Shown here one piece after another: positions 53,553-63,905 of a stretch of 64,000 nt of DNA. The first letter of the stretch is position 1; every line of letters begins with the position of its first letter. The stretch comes from Cherax quadricarinatus (lineage: Eukaryota > Arthropoda > Malacostraca > Decapoda > Parastacidae): assembly GCF_038502225.1 (NCBI RefSeq), contig NC_091372.1, positions 10,939,642 to 11,003,641 on the forward strand. The letters run 5' to 3'. A program made the position numbers and the translations under genes. The notes under the pieces were generated by a model, which was not told the DNA's origin, made no database searches, and saw only the letters and a program-made list of their open reading frames with translations.

Positions 53553-55630
53553 TATTCCAGTTATCATCTGGGTTATTCCAGTTATCATCTGGATTATTCC
53601 AGTTATCATCTGGATTATTCCAGTTATCATCTGGGTTATTCCAGTTATCATCTGGGTCATTCCAGTTATCATCTGGATTATTCCAGTTATCATCTGGGTT
53701 ATTCCAGTTATCATCTGGATTATTCCAGTTATCATCTGGGTTATTCCAGTTATCATCTGGATTATTCCAGTTATCATCTGGATTATTCCAGTTATCATCT
53801 GGGTTATTCCAGTTATCATCTGGGTTATTCCAGTTATCATCTGGGTTATTCCAGTTATCATCTGGATTATTCCAGTTATCATCTGGATTATTCCAGTTAT
53901 CATCTGGGTTATTCCAGTTATCATCTGGGTTATTCCAGTTATCATCTGGATTATTCCAGTTATCATCTGGGTTATTCCAGTTATCATCTGGATTATTCCA
54001 GTTATCATCTGGATTATTCCAGTTATCATCTGGGTTATTCCAGTTATCATCTGGATTATTCCAGTTATCATCTGGGTTATTCCAGTTATCATCTGGGTTA
54101 TTCCAGTTATCATCTGGATTATTCCAGTTATCATCTGGGTTATTCCAGTTATCATCTGGGTTATTCCAGTTATCATCTGGATTATTCCAGTTATCATCTG
54201 GGTTATTCCAGTTATCATCTGGGTTATTCCAGTTATCATCTGGATTATTCCAGTTATCATCTGGGTTATTCCAGTTATCATCTGGATTATTCCAGTTATC
54301 ATCTGGATTATTCCAGTTATCATCTGGGTTATTCCAGTTATCATCTGGATTATTCCAGTTATCATCTGGATTATTCCTGTTATCATATGGATTATTCCAG
54401 TTATCATCTGGGTCATTCCAGTTATCATCTGGGTCATTCCAGTTATCATCTGGATTATTCCAGTTATCATCTGGATTATTCCAGTTATCATCTGGATTAT
54501 TCCAGTTATCATCTGGGTCATTCCAGTTATCATCTGGATTATTCCAGTTATCATCTGGATTATTCCAGTTATCATCTGGATTATTCCAGTTATCATCTGG
54601 GTCATTCCAGTTATCATCTGGATTATTCCAGTTATCATCTGGATTATTCCAGTTATCATCTGGATTATTCCAGTTATCATCTGGATTATTCCAGTTATCA
54701 TCTTGGTCATTCCAGTTATCATCTGGGTCATTCCAGTTATCATCTGGATTATTCCAGTTATCATCTGGGTCATTCCAGTTATCATCTGGATTATTCCAGT
54801 TATCATCTGGGTCATTCCAGTTATCATCTGGGTCATTCCAGTTATCATCTGGATTATTCCAGTTATCATCTGGATTATTCCAGTTATCATCTGGATTATT
54901 CCAGTTATCATCTGGGTCATTCCAGTTATCATCTGGGTCATTCCAGTTATCATCTGGATTATTCCAGTTATCATCTGGATTATTCCAGTTATCATCTGGA
55001 TTATTCCAGTTATCATCTGGATTATTCCAGTTATCATCTGGATTATTCCAGTTATCATCTGGATTATTCCAGTTATCATCTGGGTCATTCCAGTTATCAT
55101 CTGGGTCATTCCAGTTATCATCTGGATTATTCCAGTTATCATCTGGATTATTCCAGTTATCATCTGGATTATTCCAGTTATCATCTGGATTATTCCAGTT
55201 ATCATCTGGGTTATTCCAGTTATCATCTGGATTATTCCAGTTATCATCTGGATTATTCCAGTTATCATCTGGGTTATTCCAGTTATCATCTGGATTATTC
55301 CAGTTATCATCTGGATTATTCCAGTTATCATCTGGATTATTCTAGTTATCATCTGGGTCATTCCAGTTATCATCTGGGTTATTCCAGTTATCATCTGGGT
55401 CATTCCAGTTATCATCTGGATTATTCCAGTTATCATCTGGATTATTCCAGTTATCGTCTGGGTTATTCCAGTTATCATCTGGATTATTCCAGTTATCATC
55501 TGGATTATTCCAGTTATCATCTGGGTTATTCCAGTTATCATCTGGGTTATTCCAGTTATCATCTGGGTCATTCCAGTTATCATCTGGGTTATTCCAGTTA
55601 TCATCTGGGTTATTCCAGTTATCTGGGTTG
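53553..55630. repeat. 21-bp satellite, block 2 (about 99 units)
   Basis: The unit is GGATTATTCCAGTTATCATCT, with GGGTTATT and GGGTCATT variants. It shares TTATxCCAxxTATCATCTGG with block 1 but has CAGTTATC where block 1 has CATCTATC. Open frames on both strands reflect the period. Confidence 0.97.
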
Positions 55631-55689
55631 TGAATAAATGGCATAAAAAAACGTCAAGTTGACAAATAAGACAATTGTAGATCACTTAG

Positions 55690-55800
55690 GAATTTTAATT
55701 CTGCACAAGTTTGGCCAACTAGTGTCTTCAACAGTCCATACAGAGATAACTTGAAGATGTAACCGAGTCTGAGATAATTAGTCCCTCACGAATACCCTCC
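55690..55800 (-). repeat. GAAACGTT-type repeat, degraded
   Basis: TAGTGTCTTCAACAGTCCAT and GAGATAATTAGTCCCTCACG resemble the outer part of the family. Confidence 0.5.
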
Positions 55801-55805
55801 GGATT

Positions 55806-55809
55806 ATGT

Positions 55810-55900
<91 letters not shown>
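55806..55900. repeat. (TA)n microsatellite
   Basis: About 90 bp of TA. Confidence 0.97.
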
Positions 55901-55901
<1 letters not shown>

Positions 55902-56214
55902 TATCCTCTTCCATTAATACACATACAAACGCACACATGTGCACGGATCTGTAATAATTCTCTTAAGTATTCTGACCTTGTACTCATACAATATAATTAA
56001 GTACGGCTGTAAAGTCTGCAATTGGTTATTCTGTATTTAAGGCCATTTTTCTTCGTAAAGCATTACTTGATGGCCTTATAAATGTCTTGTTGTTGCTGTC
56101 AAGTCGTGAATATTAATTTTGTCTCTGACGCTATTACAAGCGATGGTTTATGAGGAAAAGATTGTTTGGGTCGTAAATTTGATTGTGTGGCGAGACGTGG
56201 CAATGAATGGAGCA

Positions 56215-56222
56215 TATATAAG
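56215..56222 (+). promoter_or_regulatory. TATA box of TR2
   Basis: TATATAAG lies 61-68 bp upstream of the TR2 start codon. This places a transcription start near 56245-56250 and leaves a short 5' UTR of about 35 bp. Confidence 0.7.
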
Positions 56223-56282
56223 GGCCTACTGGAATGATTGTGGTCCACTTCTTTTGCGGTCAACAGCGGTAGAAGAGCAAAC

Positions 56283-56343
56283 ATGAATACCTTCGTGCCC
56301 CTCGCTCTTACACTCCTGGCTGTAGCAGCCAACGCTGCCCCAG
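56283..56343 (+). CDS. TR2 exon 1: signal peptide of a secreted Thr-rich protein
   Basis: ATG at 56283 starts twenty codons, MNTFVPLALTLLAVAANAAP, plus one base, ending in a consensus donor (CCAG|GTAAGT). This is a textbook signal peptide with cleavage expected around ANA|AP. It lies just downstream of a TATA box. The phase-1 intron and the final AAP match TR1 exon 1. The exons that follow (59003, 60424, 61133, 63464) join in phase with no stop, giving about 166 residues before the window ends. Predicted role: a secreted, disordered, heavily O-glycosylated (mucin-like) protein. That is inferred from composition, and no family is recognised. Confidence 0.82.
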
Positions 56344-56364
56344 GTAAGTGGCTACTTAATTTAA

Positions 56365-56450
56365 TATCTTCATTATATACCCCATACCCATCCTGGGGGC
56401 GGTAGTTAGAAGATTACAGAGGTATATGGTGGGTCAGTGGCTGACGTACT
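56365..56450 (-). repeat. TACCTCTGTAA repeat fragment in TR2 intron 1
   Basis: ATACCCCATACCCATCCTGG and AGATTACAGAGGTATATGG match the minus orientation of the repeat at 58680. Confidence 0.7.
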
Positions 56451-56955
56451 CTTCACTACCAACACACACAGATTTGGTGTATGCTAAGGGAGTATCTTGT
56501 AGGAACTAGGTATGGTCTCACGAGTAGGTAGTAACCGGAGTTCCAGTTGTATTTAGGTGCTGGAAAATGTTAAGTCCAGCACTTGAAAGATTCCAGTCTC
56601 ACCCTTAGAACCGATGTTAGTATCGACATTAACAGAGTACTTAAGTTGACGAGCCCAGTGCAAATTACTCACTTTGACTTATTTTGGGTTATCTTGGATA
56701 ATTTACACATATGTTATTGTGTAATATGGTCACAGTAAACAGGTGGTTTCACAATATACAGACCAAGCACTGTGAAAAAAATAGTGAAATTCCAGGCTCT
56801 TTTGTGATTTCACAGTTCCTTGATAATGTGAGAAATCAGGAAAGCTCTTGAAAGTTCACTATTCTCTTCACAGTAGTTGTTCTGCATATGTTACCATGTA
56901 TGATAATTTGTGTAACAGTATTTATGTGCACCTGTACCTAAATATACTTACCAAG
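56451..56955. other. TR2 intron 1, weak repeat traces
   Basis: TTGACTTATTTTGGGTTATC and CATATGTTACCATGTATGAT resemble the repeat ending in ACTTACTTAC (see 38690). No exon is supported. Confidence 0.4.
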
Positions 56956-56957
56956 CA

Positions 56958-57045
56958 ACCCATACCACGGGCGGGGTTAGAACCCGCGATCAGTCTCAAA
57001 ACTCCAGACCGTCGCAAGGTTGTCAGGATACATTAGGCCACATCC
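56958..57045 (-). mobile_element. tRNA-derived SINE head fragment
   Basis: On the minus strand GTGGCCTAATGTATCCTGAC and GCGGGTTCTAACCCCGC resemble the A-box and B-box regions of a tRNA. Confidence 0.5.
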
Positions 57046-57384
57046 ATCTACCTACGACTGAAGTATTCCCTCGTGAAATAACTGGTCCCTTAATTACCTC
57101 TGACAGATCTACGACCTGTCAGTTTCTCCTAAAGGAACCAAAACCATCTTAGACCCTCTGTCAGACCTGGGACCCTTTTTTAGGCTATTTCTGAGAAGAC
57201 TGAAGATATCGTGAGTCTTGCAGAGAAAGTTCTTCTGATTTTTAACTCGCAGAAGCGATGTCTGCTGAGAAGAAGGAATGTAAGGTACTCCTGACAATTC
57301 CTGACCAGTCGTAAAGCTGCTGCTGCTAGCACCATCAGTCTGATTGATCAAGTCAGCAGTCTGGAGAACTGGTCAGGTAGGTAT
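57046..57384. other. No gene recognised; minus frame of 80 codons
   Basis: A minus frame (57351-57109) is Ser-rich and open but has no start or splice support, and its flank (GACTTGATCAATCAGACTG) looks like degraded LINE 3' sequence. Confidence 0.35.
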
Positions 57385-57500
57385 AATGCTTGTCAGGAAA
57401 CGGGACAAGTGTTTCCTGACGCTGGTCTTAGTTATATGATGACCCACAGCTGGAGCTTTTGGTCATCTGACCGAGGCCTTCCGCTGGCTTACCGTTCCAC
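57385..57500 (-). repeat. Repeat of the (CCTAA)n-ended family
   Basis: CAGGAAACGGGACAAGTGTT, GATGACCCACAGCTGGAGC and GAGGCCTTCCGCTGGCTTAC match 20920-21040 and 35375 in reverse. The CCTAA end is missing. Confidence 0.75.
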
Positions 57501-57514
57501 CTCTTCAAAAATCA

Positions 57515-58035
57515 TGGTTATGGCGTGGTAGACAACTCTCTCGCCTCACACACTGAGTGTCCGTGGTTCAATCACCGGTCGGGTGGGGACATTGGGCGTG
57601 CTTCCTTACACCTGCTGTCACTGTTCACCTATCAGTAAGTAAGTACCTGGGTGTTAGTCACTTTACACCTGCTATCCCTGTTCACCTATCAGTAAGTAGG
57701 TACCTGGGTGTTAGTCACTTTACACCTGCTGTCCCTGTTCACCTATCAGTAAGTAGGTACCTAGGTGTTAGTCACTTTACACCTGCTGTCACTATTCACC
57801 TATCAGTAAGTAGGTACCTAGGTGTTAGTCACTTTACACCTGCTGTCCCTGTTCACCTATCAGTAAGTAGGTACCTGGGTGTTAGTGGACTGGTGTGGGT
57901 GGCATCCTGGGGGACAAGACTGAGGACCACAATGGAAATAAGACAGAGTCCTAGATGACCCACTGACTTTCTAGGATTATCCTGGGTTGGCTAACCCACC
58001 CGGGTTAAAAATCCCAACAAAATCTTACCTTACAC
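57515..58035 (+). mobile_element. SINE-T2 copy with expanded core
   Basis: Head with GTGGTTCAATCACCGG, then five copies of a 57-bp unit (CCTATCAGTAAGTAGGTACC, TTTACACCTGCTGTCCCTG), then the usual GACTGGTGTGGGTGGCATCC, GGGTTAAAAATCCCAAC and AAATCTTACC end. Confidence 0.85.
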
Positions 58036-58149
58036 CTGGAGTTGGTCCTTCGGGTGTATGGTCACGTATATCCATACAACTGTATATATAATACAGACTT
58101 GTATGTATAATATGTAAGATAATTTAAGTATATTTCTAAATTTTGATAT

Positions 58150-58330
58150 AATCCACTGGAGAATATGTATTATTCACGAGGAAGTGTTAAAACCGTAGGG
58201 GGAGGGGTCAGTCAGAACCCGGGGGAATGGGAGGCAATAAGGTTTGACCCGAGGAAGGGAAGGGAAACTCCAAATCCCTGGATCACGAGCTCTTCAGCAG
58301 CATCAGGGTGACTTTCCGCCCCTGGAGGAG
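58150..58330. repeat. Dispersed repeat related to 644-940
   Basis: GGGGGAATGGGAGGCAATAA, CTGGATCACGAGCTCTTCAG and GCATCAGGGTGACTTTCC parallel 5700-5835 and 20460-20645. Confidence 0.5.
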
Positions 58331-58435
58331 ATATCACGCTGAGTAGAACTGAAAAAATTATATAAATTAAGATGCAAATAATTTCGGAAGCGTCTTTAGG
58401 ACCCTCCACAAATGATAACCATAAACTCCAGTGTT

Positions 58436-58610
58436 TTTCTTAGTGTTTTTTCAATGTTTTTGTAATGTTTTCGAAGTGTTTTTATATTTTTTTTTGTAGC
58501 GTGTTGTAGTATTTTTGTAGATTTTTAAAGTTTTTGTGATTTTTTTTAATTTTTGAAGTGTTTTTAGCGTATTTGTAAGTGTTTTTGCAGTGTTTTTGTA
58601 GTGTTACACG
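58436..58610. repeat. Degenerate GTGTTTTTxxA repeats
   Basis: About fifteen irregular GTGTTTTT- or ATTTTTGT-type words make a T-rich low-complexity stretch. Confidence 0.7.
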
Positions 58611-58679
58611 CGTTTATTATTCACTAACTCGCCCGTGTGGGTAAAATTGATCTAGTGGAATTTACAACTCGGCTTTGGA

Positions 58680-58932
58680 AATTGTGTACCTCTGTAATCT
58701 GTAAATACCTTTGTAACTTGTCATGATTGTGACTAGACCTACCTGGAGTTCATTACCTTTGTAAATTGTGAGTTCATTACCTTTATAAATTGTGAATTCA
58801 TTACCTCTGTAACTTGCTCAGCTATCAAAACTTTGAGACCCAGTCCCTGGACCCATTATGTACCTCTGTAATCTTTTGACTACCGCCCACAGGATGGGTA
58901 TGGGGTGCATAATAAACATATTAAACTAACTA
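58680..58932 (+). repeat. TACCTCTGTAA repeat just upstream of TR2 exon 2
   Basis: GTACCTCTGTAATCTGTAAA, TCATGATTGTGACTAGACC, CCAGTCCCTGGACCCATTAT, CCCACAGGATGGGTATGGGG, ending CATAATAAACATATTAAAC. The same order is found at 28195-28465, before TR1 exon 2. Confidence 0.85.
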
Positions 58933-59002
58933 AAACTTTGGAAATGCATTTCTCGACGGATCTCGATGCGTCTTGTTTAACTCTCATCTTCTGTCCACAC
59001 AG

Positions 59003-59148
59003 CTGCGCAGATTGGTCCACTCTTCGGCGGCACCACCACCACCACCACTGAAAGTCCTGTTACCACTAGCGAACGTACACTGAGTGTGGGCAGTCACCCA
59101 GTGCCACTAAATCATGGCATTAAGGCTCGCAGTGCCCAGAGTCCTTTA
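59003..59148 (+). CDS. TR2 exon 2: Thr-rich segment
   Basis: The acceptor TTCTGTCCACACAG and donor TTA|GTAAGT bound 146 bp. With the base from exon 1 it encodes 49 residues: AAQIGPLFGG, six Thr in a row, ESPVTTSERTLSVGSHPVPL, NHGIKARSAQSPL. The exon ends in phase 0, as do all later exons. The Thr run and the lack of hydrophobic core suggest an extended, glycosylated segment. Confidence 0.8.
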
Positions 59149-59157
59149 GTAAGTAGC

Positions 59158-59605
59158 GTTGTGTGTGTGTGTGTGTGTGTGTATGTGTGTGTACTCAATT
59201 AGTCACCTAATTGTGGTTGCAGGGGTCGATTCATAGCTCCTGGCCCCACCTCTTCACTGATCACTACCAGGTCCACTTTCTCCCCCTGCTCAGTCAGCTT
59301 TGTCATACATCTTCTTAAAGCTATGCATGGATCCTGCCTCCACTACATCACTCTAGAGTGTTCTACTTCCTGACAACTCTGTGACTGAAGAAATACTTCC
59401 TAACATCCCTGTGACTCGTCCGAGTCTTCAACTTCCAATTGTGATTCCTTGTTGTTGTGTCCCATCTCTGGAACATCCTGTCCCTATCCACCTTGTCAAT
59501 TCCTCTCAATATTTTATACATCGTTATCATGTCCCTCTCCCCTGTCTCTCCTGTCCTCCAGTGCCGTAAGGTCGATATCCCTTAACCTCTCTTCGTAAGA
59601 TATAC
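59158..59605 (-). pseudogene. LINE-E 3' end with (CA)n tail, in TR2 intron 2
   Basis: Minus-strand remnant with the SYEERLRDIDLTALEDRR block and the 3' UTR (CACCTAATTGTGGTTGCAGG on the plus strand). Its tail is a GT run at 59159-59190, and its 5' edge abuts a (GA)n microsatellite. Confidence 0.85.
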
Positions 59606-59606
59606 G

Positions 59607-59715
<109 letters not shown>

Positions 59716-59992
59716 AATAACCAATACAAAGACTTTCTCTAAACAGGAAGATAAAAACTATTACCACACGTTAATTACCTGTACTATATAAGCAGCGACT
59801 TTATCATGCACCCCGTGCTTAAGAGGGCCACACTGCATCATTAACAGACCCCCACTAATCTACACAACACAATAAGGAGGTACAATCTCAATAAATGGTA
59901 AATTATCTTGTTACCACTCACAAAGAAAACTGGTCATTATTGAGATTCATTAACTCTCAAGTGTTGAAACATGAAGCCAGTATCGAGATTCT

Positions 59993-60136
59993 AGATATGT
60001 CATCACTAAGATATGTCATCACTAAGATATGTCATCGCTAAGATATGTCATCGCTAAGATATGTCATCGCTAAGATATGTCATCGCTAAGATATGTCATC
60101 GCTAAGATATGTCATCGCTAAGATATGTCATCGCTG
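59993..60136. repeat. Tandem array, 16-bp unit
   Basis: About nine copies of AAGATATGTCATCGCT. The first copies carry ATCACT. Confidence 0.95.
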
Positions 60137-60204
60137 AGAATGGTAAGTGTTGTCATGTTCTGTACTCTAAGTATGGTGTGGAAGTGTCTTTGATATGTTG
60201 GGTG

Positions 60205-60390
60205 TTCCAGTGTATGATCCTGTCACTGTCCACACACTGGTGTATGATCCTCTCACTGTCCATACACTGGTGTATGATCCTCTCACTGTCCACACACTGG
60301 TGTATGATCCTCTCACTGTCCATACACTGGTGTATGATCCTCTCACTGTCCACACACTGGTGTATGATCCCGTCACTGTCCACACACTGT
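60205..60390. repeat. Tandem array, 30-bp unit
   Basis: Six copies of TGGTGTATGATCCTCTCACT then GTCCACACAC, with alternating CATACAC and CACACAC. Confidence 0.95.
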
Positions 60391-60423
60391 GTATGGTTAT
60401 CAGTGTTCTTGTAATCTTTGCAG

Positions 60424-60528
60424 GATGACGATAACTCATCAACTGAAAAAGATGACAAGACAGAGCCTCCAGTCACCATCCCAGCCTTCCGTGCCAACAG
60501 GCCATTTGCACCCCACAGCCTCACTAAC
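60424..60528 (+). CDS. TR2 exon 3
   Basis: The acceptor GTAATCTTTGCAG and donor CTAAC|GTAAGT bound 35 whole codons: DDDNSSTEKDDKTEPPVTIP, AFRANRPFAPHSLTN. Phase 0 on both sides, so the exon can be duplicated or skipped without a frameshift. It is acidic at the start and basic/Pro-rich at the end. The donor region is tandemly duplicated downstream. Confidence 0.8.
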
Positions 60529-60625
60529 GTAAGTACTGTAGTTGTAGCAACTTTCACAGAGCCTCAGTAACGTAAGTACTGTAGTTGTAGCAACTTTCAC
60601 AGAGCCTCGGTAACGAGAGAACTGT
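60514..60625. repeat. 43-bp tandem duplication of the exon 3 splice donor
   Basis: AACGTAAGTACTGTAGTTGT begins at 60526 and again at 60569, each preceded by AGCCTCAxTAAC. A third, decayed copy (CGGTAACGAGAGAACTGTAG) follows. Confidence 0.92.
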
Positions 60626-60734
60626 AGCTGTAAAAATAAAACCTCCAACACCGGAGGTGCGGCTCCAGATGTTCTCTCTCCTCAGCTTACACTAAGATGT
60701 TTTCCAACATATCACCAAGTTTAGACGTTGTTTG

Positions 60735-61095
60735 TTTATATCAGTATTACCCATCGTGGGCTGTGTTTATACCAATATTACCCATCATGGGCTGTGTTTA
60801 TACCAATATTACCCATCATGGGCTGTGTTTATACCAATATTACCCATCACGGGCTGTGTTTATACCAATATTACCCATCATGGGCTGTGTTTATACCAAT
60901 ATTACCCATCATGGGCTGTGTTTATACCAATATTACCCATCATGGGCTGTGTTTATACCAATATTACCCATCATGGGCTGTGTTTATACCAATATTACCC
61001 ATCATGGGCTGTGTTTATACCAATATTACCCATCATGGGCTGTGTTTATACCAATATTACCAATGGTGGGCTGTGTTTATATCAGTATTACCACC
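60735..61095. repeat. Tandem array, 31-bp unit, in TR2 intron 3
   Basis: About eleven copies of CCATCATGGGCTGTGTTTAT then ACCAATATTAC. Confidence 0.96.
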
Positions 61096-61132
61096 TGTGG
61101 TATGTGATGGCTGATGATATAATTTGCTTCAG

Positions 61133-61255
61133 GATGCCCCCAACTCACGACCAGTGAGGGAGACAGACGACACCACCACGACCACCACCACGACCTTCCC
61201 CACCACCAGTGACAGCACCTTCTCTGCTCACCTCTCACCTGTCGGTCTTTCTAAC
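61133..61255 (+). CDS. TR2 exon 4: Thr-rich segment
   Basis: The acceptor AATTTGCTTCAG and donor CTAAC|GTAAGT bound 41 whole codons: DAPNSRPVRETDD, eight Thr, FPTTSDSTFSAHLSPVGLSN. Phase 0 on both sides. It shares the SRPVR motif with exon 5 and a similar end (LSN versus LTN) with exon 3, suggesting that exons 3-5 arose by duplication. Confidence 0.8.
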
Positions 61256-61417
61256 GTAAGTCCCTCATCTTGTAGACGCTTTCCTCTTTGGATCCTTCAA
61301 GAGGAATGCCTCTTGATCCTCTTAAAAGGCCTCTTAATCCAAAGTAATTATAGCTACCCTCTCTTTCAAAAATGTTTCGTAATTATTCCCAGATATTTCA
61401 AAATTGTGCAGTCTTAT

Positions 61418-63172
61418 TACCTGGAGTTTACCTGGAGAGAGTTCCGGGGGTCAACGCCCCCGCGGCCCGGTCTGAGACCAGGCCTCCTGGTGGATCAGAG
61501 CCTGATCAACCAGGCTGTTGCTGCTGGCTGCACGCAAACCAACATACGAGCCACAGCCCGGCTGATCCGGAACTGACTTTAGGTGCTTGTCCAGTGCCAG
61601 CTTGAAGACTGCCAGGGGTCTGTTGGTAATCCCCCTTATGTGTGCTGGGAGGCAGTTGAACAGTCTCGGGCCCCTGACACTTATTGTATGGTCTCTTAAC
61701 GTGCTAGTGACACCCCTGCTTTTCATTGGGGGGATGGTGCATCGTCTGCCAAGTCTTTTGCTTTCGTAGTGACTGATTTTCGTGTGCAGGTTCGGTACTA
61801 GTCCCTCTAGGATTTTCCAGGTGTATATAATCATGTATCTCTCCCTCCTGCGTTCCAGGGAATACAGGTTTAGGAACCTCAAGCGCTCCCAATAATTGAG
61901 GTGTTTTATCTCCGTTATGCGCGCCGTGAAAGTTCTCTGTACATTTTCTAGGTCGGCAATTTCACCTGCCTTGAAAGGTGCTGTTAGTGTGCAGCAATAT
62001 TCCAGCCTAGATAGAACAAGTGACCTGAAGAGTGTCATCATGGGCTTGGCCTCCCTAGTTTTGAAGGTTCTCATTATCCATCCTGTCATTTTTCTAGCAG
62101 ATGCGATTGATACAATGTTATGGTCCTTGAAGGTGAGATCCTCCGACATGATCACTCCCAGGTCTTTGACGTTGGTGTTTCGCTCTATTTTGTGGCCAGA
62201 ATTTGTTTTGTACTCTGATGAAGATTTAATTTCCTCATGTTTACCATATCTGAGTAATTGAAATTTCTCATCGTTGAACTTCATATTGTTTTCTGCAGCC
62301 CACTGAAAGATTTGGTTGATGTCTGCCTGGAGCTTTGCAGTGTCTGCAATGGAAGACACTGTCATGCAGATTCGGGTGTCATCTGCAAAGGAAGACACGG
62401 TGCTGTGGCTGACATCCTTGTCTATGTCGGATATAAGGATGAGGAACAAGATGGGAGCGAGTACTGTGCCTTGTGGAACAGAGCTTTTCACCGTAGCTGC
62501 CTCGGACTTTACTCTGTTGACGACTACTCTCTGTGTTCTGTTAGTGAGGAAATTATAGATCCATCGACCGACTTTTCCTGTTATTCCTTTAGCACGCATT
62601 TTGTGCGCTATTACGCCATGGTCACACTTGTCGAAGGCTTTTGCAAAGTCTGTATATATTACATCTGCATTCTTTTTGTCTTTAGTGCATTTAGGACCTT
62701 GTCGTAGTGGTCCAATAATTGAGACAGACAGGAGCGACCTGTTCTAAACCCATGTTGCCCTGGGTTGTGTAACTGATGGGTTTCTAGATGTGTGGTGATC
62801 TTGCTTCTTAGGACCCTTTCAAAGATTTTTATGATATGGGATGTTAGTGCTATTGGTCTGTAGTTCTTTGCTGTTGCTTTACTGCCCCCTTTGTGGAGTG
62901 GGGCTATGTCTGTTGTTTTTAGTAACTGTGGGACGACCCCCGTGTCCATGCTCCCTCTCCATAGGATGGAAAAGGCTCGTGATAGGGGCTTCTTGCAGTT
63001 CTTGATGAACACAGAGCTCCATGAGTCTGGCCCTGGGGCAGAGTGCATGGGCATGTCATATATCGCCTGTTCGAAGTCATTTGGCGTCAGGATAACATCG
63101 GATAGGCTTGTGTTAATCAAATTTTGTGGCTCTCTCATAAAAAATTCATTTTGATCTTCGAAAAGTGAATTT
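61418..63172 (-). pseudogene. LINE-C copy in TR2 intron 4, reverse transcriptase almost complete
   Basis: The minus strand encodes the fingers and palm (SAPGPDSWSSVFIKN, PLHKGGSKATAKNYRPIALT, GQHGFRTGRSCLSQLLDHYD) in one frame (63138-62659). After a frameshift near 62660 come SSVPQGTVLAPILFLILISD, SSFADDTRICMTV and the C-terminal region through SVRGPRLFNCLPAHIRG (62599-61451). The tail is CTCTCTCCAGGTAAACTCC. The endonuclease half is absent. Inserted antisense to TR2 between exons 4 and 5. Confidence 0.9.
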
Positions 63173-63460
63173 AATTCCTAAATTGAAATTTATATTCAAA
63201 TATAGTTATTATTTTAGTATATTCCTTTGTGCTTAGATAAAGAAAACATTAATTATAAATTCTAGGTTATATATAATTCCCAGGAATTTATTAATAATGT
63301 AGCAAAAATGTGAATGGAATATCTGATTTTTTTGCGTTATCCTGGAGGGTGATTAAATATGTATGAATATTGTACTTACATGTACCTGTGTCTATATGAA
63401 CTTACTAATGATGATGAATCAAGAGAGGCTACAAGGGTTGTATTTCCCCCTTTTATTTTT
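63173..63460. other. TR2 intron 4 remainder
   Basis: AT-rich, with the pyrimidine tract CCCCCTTTTATTTTTCAG before exon 5. Nothing else recognised. Confidence 0.5.
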
Positions 63461-63463
63461 CAG

Positions 63464-63526
63464 TCTGGGTCACGACCTGTGAGGCAGCTCACCAGTTCCA
63501 CCACTGAGATTAACACCACCACTGAG
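63464..63526 (+). CDS. TR2 exon 5
   Basis: The acceptor TTTTATTTTTCAG and donor ACTGAG|GTACGA bound 21 whole codons: SGSRPVRQLTSSTTEINTTTE. Phase 0. SRPVR matches exon 4. The gene must continue past the window because no stop has been reached. Confidence 0.75.
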
Positions 63527-63574
63527 GTACGACCTTCCTGCCTTTGAATTATAATTCTGGTGATCCTAGGATAC

Positions 63575-63905
63575 TATGGCAGGATTGAAACCTATGTTGA
63601 GACGATGCTTTCCTGTTTTCCTTGGAGACCAAGTGATCATTTTCCTTCTTACTGCTGCCCAAAGAACATTTATTCCTTTTGGGGAAACGAGATCGAATAG
63701 AAATGATCCGAAATTACCTGGAGTTTACCTGGAGAGAGTTCCGGGGGTCAACGCCCCCGCGGCCCGGTCTGTGACCAGGCCTCATGGATGAACAATAGGC
63801 CAAACTTCTTTTAAGACAGAAGAAAGGAACTGATAGAAGCATCAAAATAGCAGGATTGAAACCTATACTGAGACGATACTTTTCTGTTTTCCTTGAAGAC
63901 CAGTG
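63575..63905. repeat. Direct repeat around a LINE-C tail
   Basis: GCAGGATTGAAACCTATGTTG..GACGAT at 63579 recurs at 63849 (GCAGGATTGAAACCTATACTG). The copies are about 55 bp, and the LINE-C tail at 63713 lies between them. Confidence 0.8.
63713..63786 (-). mobile_element. LINE-C 3' tail fragment
   Basis: TTACCTGGAGTTTACCTGG, GGGTCAACGCCCCCGCGG, GTGACCAGGCCTCATGG, then abrupt truncation. Confidence 0.9.

Noticed and set aside
47677..55685. Frames of up to 1944 codons on both strands
   Set aside because: They are the 21-bp satellite read in frames that lack stops. The peptides are pure repeats, overlap on both strands and have no gene signals.
57109..57351. 80-codon Ser-rich minus-strand protein
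   Set aside because: No splice sites or start context, and its flank resembles degraded LINE 3' sequence. Left as unassigned.
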